Assembly (NCBI GenBank): GCA_027627225.1
Contig: CM051032.1
Span: forward strand, 62,188,637-62,252,636
Direction: 5' to 3'
Source: Congeria kusceri
Lineage: Eukaryota; Mollusca; Bivalvia; Myida; Dreissenidae
DNA: 64,000 nucleotides
In this document: positions 46,751-60,345 of the stretch, piece by piece
Position numbering within the stretch: position 1 is the first letter of the stretch
How the letters are laid out: every line of letters begins with the position of its first letter
Program-made: the position numbers and the translations under genes
Notes under the pieces: model-generated
What the model was told of the DNA's origin: nothing
Database searches by the model: none
What the model saw: the letters and a program-made list of their open reading frames with translations, nothing else

Positions 46751-49700
46751 AGAGGGTGTAATCACGTGATGATCAAAAGGGAATCAAAATGGCGACGTTC
46801 TTGCAGAAACTGGTATTTTTGCCTTTTAATAGTGTGCTTTAATATTTTAATGCCGTCCACTTTCTAGCCATATCAGTTAGAAAGTATTTAACGTTTGTTT
46901 CGTGTATGTCCTCGCCCAAGATCTTGACTTTACTCGGTGCACATGTTCTAAGCGGGGACTGTTTTCCACGTAATTTGTGATCGTTACCGGGTTTCACGTA
47001 GGAAATCCCTCTCTCAGCATGAAATTAGATAAAAATTGCAAAAACAAAAAATGTGTTCGGAATTTTCTTTGAATGTTTATAAATGTGTTTTGCTAGGGTC
47101 AGACAGGTCAGATTTTTTTTCAAGTTGTACGCACCAAAAATGTTTTAGGATCTAAACGGGTCCCACATCTGATATGATCACAATGGGGTCCCGTTTTATG
47201 TCAGAAAACAGAGAAAGTCATTTAAAGCTTTTCTGATCTTAATTGAAACTTGAAATCATGCTCTGGGCGAGGTATCTAATAACTAGGACGAGAACTGTCG
47301 AATCTAAACCAAATAAGAAGCAAGTGGTCTTTTGTAACATGAAAGTGACATTTGATATGTATGTCATTTCTTGTCATAATACCGCATATATATAGTTTTA
47401 GAATTTAATTTGTTTTCAATTTTCCAGTGCTACATTGCATCACCAGATGACAAGCATACACAGTCCTGTGTTATATAATGACTTGATTTGCTTCCATGTA
47501 GGTTCCATTAGCGCCCGTCCTTTATGATGCTTCTTAGGAACAAATAAACAAAAGTGGCAATGCTTTAAAATATACTTTTTTCTATTTCTTAAATACATTT
47601 GCATGTGTTTCTGTTTAAAAATAATATCACATTAAACAAACAAGTATAGATTAAAACGTTTTAAATCTGAAAAGCCATATTATTTCAGAAGGGAAAATGG
47701 CTGTGTTAATATTTGTGTTTATAATTTTAAGTTAAAAATTTAATTTCTTTAAATATGTGAATTCAATGCAATCACTTTGTATTTTATATTGCAGTGACCA
47801 CACATATAAATTTTCCGATGATATGAATTTATATTCTCTAATAGTATTTACACATAATTAACTTAGTTTGTAAACATTTGTTCAAGAGAAAACATAAGAC
47901 AAAATGTGTAATCATCTTATTCAGATTCTGGTGTGCTTCAATAACCCTGGTGCAGCATTGGGAAAGACCTGACAAGATGCGCTGTCTACTGCAAAGCTAA
48001 ATAGCCACTGACTCATCTCTTATTCAAGATACTGCACAAATATAAGATGCCGGGTTTAAATAAAAGTTGTGAGACTAAATATTTAAAATGTGGTGGTAAA
48101 TCAAATGTCTCAAAAAAGTAATACAACTAATTTAAGATTAAAAGTACTCGCAATGCATGGTAAAGAATGATGTTAAACTGTATGACAGAGTGATTTAAAG
48201 TGATCTATTAATATGAATAAGTTATAAATTTTGCCATGTATATTAGTGAGCTTTTATTTTACTTTGTCTAAGTGAAAACATTATTTATCACTCATAATTA
48301 ACACTTAAGGTATTAATAAAAATATCCTCTATATATATGTATTTGAAGTAAACACATATTTAGCTGTTTGTAAAAGGTATGGATGCATATTGTGTTTAAG
48401 CAATGTTGCATTTAAGCATTACTATTGTCGATTTTAAATAGTTGTAGTATCATGGCATATGCTAAATAAACATCACATGTAGCATTATGTTTGGTTGATT
48501 TAATGTATTTATTATAAGTATGTATTTTCAAGGTCAGCTACTAATAAAACTATATCCATGTTGAAACGGAATGAATGTTCTTCAACGTTTTTTGACTATT
48601 TTTCAACGTTGATGAAATGACCCGTACTCCTTATTGACCAGTTGTGACTTGTCAATCAAGGATTGAGTTGACCAAATAATGGTTTATATTCCAGTGGTAA
48701 ATAATCGCACATGGTTGCATAATCCAATCCTTTGACTTCAAACCTTTGGACAAGCAACCGACGACAAACAGAAATGCGGAGCGTTCTATGATTTTGCAAC
48801 TAATCAAATTCAACGTTGTTTTAACGTTGCTGTGCCCGGCTCGGTTAAGTCATTGCAGATATGATATGTGTCTCAAAATATAGATTATAGTACACAATAA
48901 GTGTAATTTCAATAAGTGCGTGTTAGATACTTGTCAAGAAATAAAGTCACTGGAAGTTTTATTACCGGTATTTTATTTCTTATGACACATCATAACACAT
49001 GATATATCAATAAAAAGACAAGAGAGATCTGAACAATAATTGAATGCCATTGATGTTCAATTGTACATTATAATTTTAGATCGAAGCTTTAAAACACACC
49101 ATTCAATGTATATGAGATCAAAATTAATATTGCAGAGTAATAATATGAACACGCGAGATCAAACATGGAGCATACAATCACTTGTAGCGTTGTAAGAAAT
49201 CTGAAAGAACTGCAATAATCAGTTGCAATAAGACACACATGATTTGTAATTGAAATAATCGCTTCATTATCAGTTTGAACACATAAATGAACCTTCAAAA
49301 GCAGACAAACAGATTTTTTGAATGGGTGATAATATATTTTATGCTATCCAGATAACAAACTTATGCTGAGAGTTCAAGTATTTCACGCTCTGTGTTCACG
49401 TAACAAGTCAAGCGTATCTAACCTTACTATACGTAAATAAGGTATTAATATCTCAACCGCATATGGCTACCACTTTGACATTTTTAAAATAGAATAATTG
49501 TAAGAGTAATTGACTAATACTCATATATACGTGTATAAAATATGTGCAAAGTCGTTCTTTTATTTATAAATAATCATTTCAAACAATGGTTTATTGCTTA
49601 GAATATAGATAAAATTTGTATTTAAATCCGCTTTAATTTTTACCTGTAATAAGCGAGCATTTATTATCATATCAGAGAATATAACACAACATGCTGTTAT

Positions 49701-50976
49701 ATTACTAAATGAACAGTGAAACGTTCAACTGTATATGTAACTACGAATTTTAAAATATGATAGTGATTATAAATGTTGACTATTGTTCAGTTTAATAACA
49801 ACTAGATGGGCATCAATTATTCCTATATAATGATTTCTAAAAAAACTTCAACATGATTTTATATGCGAATTAATAGAAATTAAGATTACGAAATACCTGT
49901 TAATGCACCATACTTTCAACATTATCTTGCAAAGTATTGTTTGAAACACCTGTGCACTATAACCTTGTCATTGTCGAAAAACATTGTCCCACAACACCTG
50001 TAAGGTGCGAATGCTTTGTATCGCCTGACATGGCGGCTGTAATCACTTCTTAACCTAAATTCTTGGCCACACTCCGATCATAGTCTAGTAGCAATGGCGG
50101 TTGTTTCGTATCTGTCTGACAATGAAAATAGCAGAAACATTATTTAATATAACAAACACATATCAAAATGCACTAGTCAATGATTATAATTTTATGACTT
50201 CAAAATTGAATGAAATCTTTTAGCACCGAGCAAGATACAATTCCAACTTAGGAAGACATTTAAATGTTGCCAAACAACTAAGGATTTTCTTAATGTCAAA
50301 ACATCCACTGATATAGATATATTTGAGCAGGTGGTCTTTCTTATTATTATATATTTTCCTATTTAGCTTAGTTCTCTTTAATGTATGCAATATTATGCCC
50401 ATGAAATAAAGTTAAATAAAGAGTGTTTACAGGAAACACATACATGTGTATGTCTAATAATGGTTTGAACTTTCAAAGTTTCAAACTTTACCAGATAAAC
50501 TTCAGTTGAGGTTTTCCGACATAAAACGGCACCCCTTTTTGATCAAACCAGATGTGGGACCCATTTAGATCATAAAACTATTTTGGTGCGTACAACTTAA
50601 AAAACAATCTTGAGACGTCTGCCCCATACCAAACCCTTATATATACACCCAAATAATATTCCTAGCACATTTTTTTTATAATATTTTCTCTCATTTCATC
50701 CTGAGAGAAAGATTTCCTAAGTGAAACCCGGTAATTATCACAAATTACATGGAAAACAGTCCCCGCTTACAAAATGTGCACCGAGTAATGTCGAGATCTA
50801 GAGTGAAGACAGACACGAAATAAACGCTAAACACTTTCTAACGAATGTGGCTGGAAAGTGGACGCATTAAAATTTTTAAGCAAATAATTAAAGATATAAA
50901 AATGCATAAAATACCTGTTTTTTCAAGGACGTCGCCATTTTGATTCCCTTTTGATCATCAAGTTATTACCCCCTCT
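46751..50976. mobile_element. 4.2 kb element with ~460-bp TIRs and exact 8-bp TSD
   Basis: Inverted arms at 46751-47210 and about 50511-50976 share the end AGAGGGKGTAAT and then GATGATCAAAAGGGAATCAA, AATGGCGACG and much further homology. ATTAATAC lies on both sides (46743-46750 and 50977-50984). The 3.3 kb centre is AT-rich with only chance ORFs, so the element is non-autonomous or has lost its transposase. Long TIRs with 8-9 bp duplications suit Mutator-like elements; hAT or P-like is also possible. Confidence 0.9.
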
Positions 50977-50984
50977 ATTAATAC

Positions 50985-51162
50985 GTACCTTAAGGAAATT
51001 ATATATGTCATATATTATTTCAGTTCAAGTAGATTATAAAAGTGCAATACAATAATCTGGCAATAATTTGTCTCGTTCCTTTTCAGCCCAATACTTTTGC
51101 TGCACAATTAATTTGTGTCCGGTAATTTCATATTGCTTTTCATGCTTGGGCTTTTAATAAAT
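50985..51162. other. Short non-genic spacer
   Basis: Nothing recognised. Confidence 0.4.
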
Positions 51163-51727
51163 TGTTCTCGAACAAGTACGTCAATATAACAGGCAAATGG
51201 GATTGTCTCGAACAAGTACGTCAATATAACAGGCAAATGGGATTGTCTCGAACAAGTACGTCAATATAACAGGCAAATGGGATTGTCTCGAACAAGTACG
51301 TCAATATAACAGGCAAATGGGATTGTCTCGAACAAGTACGTCAATATAACAGGCGAATGGGATTGTCTCGAACAAGTACGTCAATATAACAGGCGAATGG
51401 GATTGTCTCGAACAAGTACGTCAATACAACAGGCAAATGGGATTGTCTCGAACAAGTACGTCAATATAACAGGCAAATGGGATTGTCTCGAACAAGTACG
51501 TCAATAAAAAGGCGAATGGAATTGTCTCGAACAAGTACGTCAATATAACAGGCAAATGGGATTGTCTCGAACAAGTACGTCAGTATAACAGGCAAATGGG
51601 ATTGTCTCGAACAAGTACGTCAATATAACAGGCAAATGGGATTGTCTCGAACAAGTACGTCAATATAACAGGCAAATGGGATTGTCTCGAACAAGTACGT
51701 CAATATAACAGGCAAATGGGATTGTCT
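51163..51727. repeat. 40-bp minisatellite, about 14 near-identical copies
   Basis: Units of GATTGTCTCGAACAAGTACG followed by TCAATATAACAGGCAAATGG. Most copies are identical; isolated changes (GGCGAATGG, TCAATACAAC, TCAGTATAAC and one 39-bp unit) mark individual units. Low divergence indicates recent expansion or homogenisation, and length polymorphism is likely. Confidence 0.96.
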
Positions 51728-53208
51728 TTCGTAACAACTTCACCGCCGTAGGCAGTTGCAGCGTAAGTTTTTTATTTCAGAATAAATAAATTTACACCAT
51801 CATATCATGAGTAGATATATAAGCATAATTATTGTGAAATAGTCACATATTGAAAACTTTATGAATTGTTTAGCCGTAGATGTTATCGATTTTTAAGCAC
51901 CTAAGCTGTTAGGCAACCATTTATAAAATTAGAAATTAACTTAGTCTGGTGTATTCTAGGGTGTTATTTATCATATACTTTGTAATCTGATTATTTTTTA
52001 TTTATAGATTAATCCTTGTATTGAACTTCACATTGGACCTGTGTTACTGAACCGTCTCATACAAACAATATAACATCGAGTTTATTGACATGTAAATCTT
52101 CTAAACACCAAATCCAAAAAGAAATACAATTTGGCAAAATATATTTTTTTTCGCAAACCAGCTTAGAGATTGCCTTGCATTTACATATATGCGTTAAATC
52201 AATATTGATATTTTGTTTATCTGTGTCTATTATTGATCGGAGTCAAATGAGAAGATTACTTTGTATTGTTAATTTGTTATCTAACTAATAATTATACTGA
52301 TTTACTTGTTTAACCAAGGATGATCTGTTATCAACTATTGCTACTCCAGAAAATGTTTTCTGTACTTTCTCCATTTACATTTGTTATGTTTGCAATAAGC
52401 ATTGTATAATGTTTTAATGCAAATAATATATCATTTCGTATCGTATCGACATGTATTATGAAAGTATGTTTACAGTTGTGCTCTACTTGTCAGTTCTAAT
52501 TATTGAAATAATTGCATGATTAGAATGTTTGTTTCATTTATGATTATTTTTTACATAAAACTATTGGTATTCGTACCTTTAGGCGTAACAACGTTGTTTG
52601 TTACCGCTTACCCGACTCCTCTATTTTTCCCGCCGACCCTAAAAGTTGTTTGCCTATAAATCATTCACTTTTTCTGATTTTCGGGAAAAAATAAGAGTTT
52701 TCTCTTATATTACAATTTTCTTACCAGAAATATCTTTTTCTATGACTTTATTTATACTTAACGTACAGTTTCTTTGTTGGGATTTACTCAACAATTTACT
52801 CAAACTGTGTGGTGAAGATGCGGCGAAGAAAAAAAAAGTTTAAGAAAAAACACTTTTTTGGCCTGATTAGTCTACTAGAGGGATTCGGTAGTCTGGCTGA
52901 ATTCTACATATATCTATCAAAATAAGCTCAACGAGCAGTTCAATTAGAGAGCTTGTAAAGATTCAGAATGTCATCGAGTAAGAGCTAGTTACGGCAGCTT
53001 TTGTATGGAGAGCCGCCTGTTCAATCACTTTAAGTTTCGATCTGAATGTACGAGTATACGTAATATTACAAACCGTTTATGAAAGCTGTAAAAGACCAAC
53101 ATTTTGAAAATAAAAGTCATGAACAATTGACAATGTAGTATGTGTAACTTTATGCCACGCTAATATTGTTGTGAATGTATTGATAGATGTAGACTATTAT
53201 GCTAGTAT
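51728..53208. other. Non-genic stretch
   Basis: AT-rich. CCGACCCTAAAAG near 52633 echoes CCGACCCTAAAG near 24800, perhaps the edge of a shared repeat. Nothing coding. Confidence 0.45.
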
Positions 53209-53327
53209 GGTGTTCTTAGAACTGGTATCAGCCGAGTTGGTTGTGTCGAGTCGTATCGCACGAGAGACGCAGCTACTTGATGCTGCTTGACACAACCAAT
53301 GAGACTGATGCAAGTTCTCAGAGCACC
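53209..53327. mobile_element. Small fold-back element
   Basis: Imperfect inverted arms of about 42 bp: GGTGTTCTTAGAACT...TTGGTTGTGTCGAG against CTTGACACAACCAA...AGTTCTCAGAGCACC, with a loop of about 35 bp. Could be a MITE or a hairpin transcript. Confidence 0.8.
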
Positions 53328-53671
53328 GTACTCGTGTAATATTCCATTTATTATATACCTATTTCAGCATAATATTGAAGTACAAAACAAAATATTTTAA
53401 GTCATGAAGAGTATTTTTTCTTGGAAATGAGTTGTGCATTGGTGACGTCACTGTATGCCCCTGAACGCCTATGTCATAACATTAGATCCGATGGATATGC
53501 GATGCTGTGTTCAGTGGATATTATTGTGTCAGCTTTATTTGTGTTGGATTAAATAAACAATAAATCACAATCGCTGTATGTTATTCTCTTTTGCCTTCCA
53601 TTACAAAATACTGTTAAGATCGTGTTTGACCTTATTATGTCTCGAACACATAGGTCAGCAGTTAAACAACT

Positions 53672-54017
53672 GGCCCTGTGTTCACAAATCAAGTTGAGTC
53701 TGATTTTCAGGTTCAAGATGAACTTGAGCCAGATATTTCAGGATCAGGCTCAAAAATGGCATTCACTCAATATCTGGATCAATTTTAATAATTGGAAAAT
53801 ATATATTTTACATTATAATAAACTCCTCTCAGCATGTATTTTATGTATAAGATCAATATTTTAAACCAAAACTAAAAACAATGTGTGTTATTTTATCAAG
53901 AAGAAAAGTTATTTCGAAACTAAAATATTGTTGAGATTTTGCTCATTTGAGCTAAAAGATCAAGATCAGTTAGAATTGATCTTGATCCTGCAGTTAATCC
54001 GTTGTGAACACAGGGCC
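53672..54017. mobile_element. MITE with GGCCCTGTGTTCACAA termini
   Basis: Terminal inverted repeat GGCCCTGTGTTCACAA against TTGTGAACACAGGGCC, with subterminal GATCAAGATC-like words on both sides. 346 bp. The 80- and 65-codon ORFs inside are not genes. Related at the tip to the MITE at 7598. Confidence 0.88.
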
Positions 54018-54025
54018 TGGTGCCG

Positions 54026-54127
54026 TTGGGAAAAGATCTACGGTAGTCTTTGGCAGTCGCTGGGAAAAAATCAACTGTAGTCTTTGGCAGTCGCTGTGAA
54101 AAGATCTACGGTAGTCTTTGGCAGCCA
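54026..54127. repeat. 34-bp tandem repeat, 3 copies
   Basis: Units of GGGAAAAGATCTACGGTAG followed by TCTTTGGCAGTCGCT, at 54028, 54062 and 54096. Confidence 0.93.
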
Positions 54128-55093
54128 TGCCATTCTGTTGGCAGGCTTCACGCACATCAGGCATTTTTCAGAAGCATACATATTTCATGAATGCTGGCGA
54201 CAGAATGAAATATGGCCAAGACCTATCGGTTATTGGCATAATCTTTGTTATGCTTCGCGGAAAAAAATCCCGATGGTTTTTACAGTCACGACAGTCACGA
54301 CTAACCATAAACCTATTAAACAATTGATTTATTCAATAGAATTTCACAATTTGGTGGATTGTGTGTTTCTTGTTCATATTAAATTAAAATCTAAAAGAAC
54401 ATCAAATGATAGAACAAGTCTGAACCCATTAAATTTGATAGCACCATTTTTGTAAAAAAAATCTTCGAATTACAATACATTTGTATATATCAAAGTATAT
54501 ACTAGTTAAAATGTTATATTAAATAGAATAAAAATGTAGTCATACATATTTACTTAAATTTACTATATATTGTTCTGAAAAATGCATCTCCAAAACGGTT
54601 TCTTGTGTTCAGCATAATGTTTTTTCCCCAGACAGAAGAAGCACTATTTTAAATAACAATTCAATATAAATTCAATGTCCTTAATATTCAACCAATGTAA
54701 CGCATTCAAGGCAAAAATCTTAAAAATCATGAGGGGAAATCGTCTCAGTACAATGTAGGCCACTGTATCTGAACCGACATGATTAGTTGATTTCTTGCAG
54801 ATGGAACGCCTGTTGGGGCTTCCCACATGCAAGCGCTTTGATGATAATGATTAGACGATATCGAGTGACCTTTAGCGAATGACGTCAAAGCGGCGTCTTG
54901 TGAATAGCCTTAGAGCTAGTAATTTGACAATAATTACTCGAGTAGGATCTTGACATTTGGAGAATATGTCACAATGTAGGGCTTAGTGGACGTAATGTGT
55001 GTCTTATTGAACGCATCAATGATACGTGACGAAGATCATTACAGGCGATATTACGTGTCATATGCGCCTAATGAGAATGCATCAATGAAATGA
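54128..55093. other. Non-genic stretch
   Basis: A 123-codon ORF (54084-54455) starts in the 34-bp repeat and has no recognisable domain. Nothing else seen. Confidence 0.5.
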
Positions 55094-55097
55094 TAAT

Positions 55098-55358
55098 GTG
55101 GCGTGTCGTGGGAAAACCGGGCTTAATGCATGTGCGTAAAGTGTCGTCCCGGATTATCCTGTGCAGTCCGCACAGGCTAATCCAGGACGACACTTTCCGC
55201 TTTTACGGTATTTTGTGTTTCAAGACAGTCTGTTCTGAACGTAAATCCGCTGTAGGCGGAAAATGTCGTCCCGGATTAGCCTGTGTGGACTGCACAGACT
55301 CATCCGGGACGACACTTTGTGCACATGCATTAGGCGCGGTTTTCCCACGACACGCCAC
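55098..55358. mobile_element. Fold-back MITE family D, copy 7 (best preserved)
   Basis: 261 bp with termini GTGGCGTGTCGTGGG and CCCACGACACGCCAC and both inner palindromes intact. Flanked by TAAT at 55094-55097 and 55359-55362, a clean 4-bp target duplication. Confidence 0.94.
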
Positions 55359-55362
55359 TAAT

Positions 55363-56416
55363 ATTTCTTTGATTTATCAGCGTTCCTCTGGGTGCCAATG
55401 ATCAGCTGTTAACCATTACGACATGGCGTTACTTAAACAAATACTTGGCAATTTTGACTCAATCGAACTGTCAAAATTCCTCCTAATTTTTCATGATTCA
55501 ATTCAATATCTAAAACAGTTTCCTTTAATAATAGCTATACAATACAATAAGATGTACAATTTGGCATAGATCTACTGATTGTCTTGATAATACACATATG
55601 TCCATAAACTACAAACATTGATTTGTAAATGGGCATTTAAATACGATGGCAAGCTTGATATCTAGATATCAACGTTTCGCCAATTTTTTGTTGAAAATCC
55701 ATGCTGAATCATAATCGAATCAAAGATCGGTGAATACGCTAAATGACTGTAACTTCATTCCATCCATGGACTTACAAGGACAAATACGAAGTCCCCCCCC
55801 CTAAAAAAAATAAAAATAAATAAATAAAAAACAAAACAAAAAAACAAACAGTCTTGAAATAACAAATCGGTGTTAAAGTATTTGTTGGACCAGACATGCG
55901 AAAAGGAAAGCTAATTGTAGGATCAAATCAAAGATCACTACTGTGCCGATTGGCTGTGTGCTAAACCGAACCCCATGCATTTCACGTATTCTGTTAAACT
56001 ATTTACTGACTTAGTTGGACGTCAACAAGGCCATCGCTTAACTACAGTGTTGCTTGACGACAGCTGAAATAATCTTTCCATTATGTCCCTGGTTTTATAA
56101 CAGAATCCAATCGTCCATAAACTTGATTACATTATTCAACTGATACCTGATACTTTGCAAATATCATTTTATCACTTGCTATACCTTGTTCCCCGTGTAA
56201 TACAGCCATTATGAATATTTTTATCTTACACATGAGTGAGATAACAATTTGAGCGTTTTCATTGGCTACATATTCTGTGAATGACCAATCGCATGATGTT
56301 ATTTTGGTGTAATGACGTCGTCAACATAAAATGACGTCACGTCAGTACACATCTTTTAGGATTTATCAACATCTTTTGGTAATATTTTTTTCGTTTAAAA
56401 GCATGTGATAAAAAAA
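55363..56416. other. Non-genic stretch
   Basis: C-run and A-rich tract at 55791-55850. TGACGTCA motifs occur near 56313 and 56333. No gene seen. Confidence 0.5.
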
Positions 56417-56574
56417 GATCTGACACTCGTTGTCATTTCATACCATCTTTTTAATAAACTCGTTCAGGAAATTCGTTAGACAGCTCGCCAAAGGCTCGCT
56501 TACTAACAAAATTTCTGAACTCGTGTAATAAAATAAGGTATGAAATGACAACTCATGTCAGATCCTATATATGC
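56417..56574. mobile_element. Palindromic MITE (GATCTGACA ends)
   Basis: Long imperfect inverted repeat of about 65 bp per arm: GATCTGACACTCGTTGTCAT...TCAGGAAATT against ...AATTTCTGAACTCGTGTAAT...ATGACAACTCATGTCAGATC. No coding capacity. Confidence 0.87.
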
Positions 56575-57040
56575 TGCATGCGAATACAACAAATCATTGT
56601 TCTTTGTCTGTTTCTACTAATATTTAGAATAAAATGGAAAGTTTTATGTCATGTTGGTGACTGCTTTTATAATTTCATCATTGGCTACAATAAAATATTT
56701 AAAACACCGTAACCCATGAAACTAAGCAAGTTGTATCAACGCTAAATGAACCAGGATGTTTGTTCATATTTACTGAACTTTTAACAAAATATTAGACTAT
56801 ATCTCTGACTGATAGACACGTTTTTCTAATAATTGCAAACCATTCCTTCACAATTCAAAAGGTTGTGTCCAGTGTAAAGAATACGATGTTAATTAACATT
56901 TTTGACCGAGAATTCACATAAAAATACTCAATGAATGATTTAGATCTACTAACCATCGTCAATGTAAATGCGATTATGATAGAGCCAGAAATCTTTCAAT
57001 CGTGGCTGACATTTAGCAAATGACGATATAATATTGCTAA

Positions 57041-57370
57041 GGCGTAAATAAAAAATATGTTTGTTTCAGGCTACATGCCCAAAAGAATCAGGGTAGGTAG
57101 GTAGGGAAGAATTTTTTAAATTTGTAAATGGTCAACTTGAAGATTCTAAAACTGAATGAATTTTCAAAACATGTCTATAATATCATAAAACATTGTTTTG
57201 AAGTGGATGCTATCAAAACAAAACACTAATTTTGATAAAACACATTTAATTATTGGAAAAAAGTAAAATAAACAAAAAAATATCCGACCCACTCATTAAA
57301 ATGTTCTAGGGTCGGGGCATTTTTTTAGGGTAGGTCGGTAACCTGAAACAAACATACTTGTTTTGACGCC
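57041..57370. mobile_element. MITE family H, copy 2
   Basis: Termini GGCGTAAATAAAAAATATGT-TTGTTTCAGG and CCTGAAACAAACATAC-TTGTTTTGACGCC, with inner GGGTAGGTAGG/TAGGGTAGGTCGG. Related to 23555-23926. The flanks CTAA/TTAC suggest a short AT-rich duplication. Confidence 0.83.
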
Positions 57371-57743
57371 TTACTACATCTTTAGCCATGATACTGCAGC
57401 TTAAGGATGCCAGTATCTAAACACCTCTGCATTTCTTTGTCATATTACATAAGGATTAATGAATGTCTTCAAGAACAAGGTTTTTAATTCGCAGTTGATT
57501 TGCTAGTTGTGATTTATGGGATCTAACAGGAATTGCAGATATGAACTAAACCTTTACCAATTATTCATACCGCCTCATAATGTATTCAATCTTCACAAAC
57601 AACACGTAAATACATGGTCAATTATTTATTCAGACTTCACTTACATGGAAATATATAGTTGGCTTAAGTTTTGATGTAGCATAAAATCTATTTCTTAAAA
57701 TTGATATCTCCTGATTTTTTTTCGATAATGTCCTGATAAAAAC

Positions 57744-58038
57744 TGATTATTCCATGTACTCATGTCCCTGGATTCAGTGGCGGCACTGATTATTCCATGA
57801 ACCCGTGTCCCTGGATTCAGTGGCTGCACTGATTATTCCATGTACCCATGTCCATGGATTCAGTGGCTGCACTGATTATTCCATGTCCCCATGTCCCTGG
57901 ATTCAGTGGCTGCACTGATTATTCCATGTACTCGTGTCCCTGGATTCAGTGGCTGCACTGATTATTCTATGTCCCCATGTCCCTGGATGCAGTGGCTGCA
58001 ATCATTATTGCATGTACTCATGTCCTTGGATTCAGTGG
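57744..58038. repeat. 43-bp minisatellite, about 7 copies
   Basis: Units of GATTATTCCATGTACCCATG followed by TCCCTGGATTCAGTGGCTGCACT, with starts at 57788, 57831 and 57874 and onward. The 101-codon ORF at 57891-58196 begins inside it. Confidence 0.94.
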
Positions 58039-59668
58039 CGTGTCAATTTCAAAGAATTCCTCAACTGAAACACATGAATGCCTTCCTTTTCTCTTTTGAA
58101 TACTATGTGGCAGATGCCGTCAATGTCCGAATACTTAATGCTGATATGTCAAGGGTGTTAACTCAATATGTTTTAACAATGTCTTGCAGCCATTAGTGCA
58201 CGTGAAGACATGAAGACATAAATGAAGAGAACTAATGATGATGTTCAGTCTGTCTCTTGTAATAAGGTCTTAAAAGAATATAACGTTTTAGGTTAAGTGA
58301 AGCGTATACCTCTGTTATTACATATGTAAATTGTTTTTTAAACGTAATACTAAATAAAGTAGATATAGGTCAAACAACAACGACACAAAACATCAACGAG
58401 TTTAAGGTGAAATATAAAAGAAGCATTTACACACATTAACCTTTCGTTTAGATAAATTCGTAGGGAATACGAAATATAGCAGATAAAAATCAAATTGAAA
58501 AAAATGCTTGTGCGTTTTGACCTGAAATCATTCTCAGAAATTGCACAATTGCAGGACATCTTCACAGCTTTTGCTTCTTTGACATTCAGTGTGTTACGCT
58601 GACGTGTCGTGATAAGAAGGCTGGTGCTGAGGCAGTTTTATAGAATAAATCAACAAACAACAGGGGAAATGCATGAGGTAATTACCAACAACACTGACGT
58701 CATATTCGAGGTTTGAGATCAATAGATACTGTCTTCATAGCAATAATCGTTAATTGTTTTGTATCATTTGACTTTCGTTTTACTGTTTTGGCAAGATGTA
58801 AATACTCTGTCGAACTAGCTGTTTAGCATTTAAGTAACTGGCATAGTCGCCCTAATCTGTTTTTTTCACGTTGACACTTTCAGAAGCTAACTGAGACGCC
58901 GCACTAGTCGGATTTGCACAAACTTGGTCTCTATCAGTCGCAATTCGCTGGTAAGCATCAAGTCCCTTAGATAACACATAACATTTGTCGTCACTGCAGT
59001 ACATTTGGAATCATTTTCGATATGAAATACAAAGATGTCTGCTAATCAAGGGTAAAACAAGAAACATATGTTAAGTATTTTCTACCTAAAATCATTTAAA
59101 TGTAGAGATACATATTTATAAATTCCCATTGACCTAAGATAACTGTTTTAAAAGACTTGTTCAACACATAAGTCTATTTCAGAAGCCTCAGTTGGCCCGT
59201 AGCAGTTTACTACTTTGCACTCTTTCAGAAGCTAACTGAGCCACCACATTGTTCTGTTTTGCACAAAATATATGTTAAGAGTCTCGCTGAGTAAGTCGCA
59301 CTTACAACACTGGGTTGTTTAAAACATATAACAATCTGCGGTATGAATCTCACCGAGAAAGTGGTCTGTTTTGAACATACGTCTATTTCAGATGTTCCAC
59401 TGATACAGTCGCTCTCTACTATATGGTATGTACTTTATTGGCTCAGATAAAAAACTTCGAAAGTAATCTAGATTATGTTTATTTGACAAAACAAATGTTT
59501 AATATTACGTCATTAACCTGCATGGTATGGATTATATGCTCGTACGTGTCATATAAAATCCTTTAACGCATAATTATTTTTTATATAACATATCAAGAAA
59601 CAAACACCTACCTTTGAAACTGGTTATAATTAAACACGAGTTAATTGCAGGTTTATTTAATTTGCATT
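58039..59668. other. Non-genic stretch
   Basis: CAGAAGCTAACTGAG appears at 58883 and about 345 bp later with loosely similar context, perhaps an old duplication. No gene seen. Confidence 0.45.
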
Positions 59669-60314
59669 GTGTACTTGTATGCAATATGACCATAACCAAA
59701 ACGAAAAAACTAGTGTACTTGTATGCAATATGACCATAACCAATACGAAAAAAACTAGTGTACTTGTATGCAATATGACCATAACCAATACGAAAAAACT
59801 AGTCTACTTGTATGCAATATGACCATAACCAATACGCAAAAACTAGTGTACTTGTATGCAATATGACCATAACAAATACGAAAAAGCTAGTGTACTTGTA
59901 TGCAATATGACCATAACCAATACGAAAAAACTAGTGTACTTGTATGCAATATGACCATAACCAATACGAGTGTACTTGTATGCAATATGACCATAACCAA
60001 TACGAAAAAACTAGTGTACTTGTATGCAATATGACCATAACAAATACGAAAAAACTAGTGTACTTGTATGCAAAATGACCATAACCAATACGAAAAAACT
60101 AGTGTACTTGTATGCAATATGACCATAACCAATACGAAACAACTAGTGTACTTGTATGCAATATGACCATAACCAATGCGAAAAAACTAGTGTACTTGTA
60201 TGCAATATGACCATAACAAATACGAAAAAACTAGTGTACTTGTATGCAATATGACCATAACCAATACGAGTGTACTTGTATGCAATATGACCATAACCAA
60301 TACGAACAAACTAT
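59669..60314. repeat. 44-bp minisatellite with 300-bp higher-order repeat, 15 copies
   Basis: Units of GTGTACTTGTATGCAATATG followed by ACCATAACCAATACGAAAAA and ACTA. A shortened unit lacking the AAAAAACTA tail (CCAATACGAGTGTACTTG) occurs at 59961 and again exactly 300 bp later at 60261, so a seven-unit block was duplicated. Confidence 0.95.
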
Positions 60315-60345
60315 TGTCAAAACAATGATTGTAAGACGCAGCGAA

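Noticed and set aside
57891..58196. 101-codon ORF
   Set aside because: First half is the 43-bp minisatellite; no domain in the rest.
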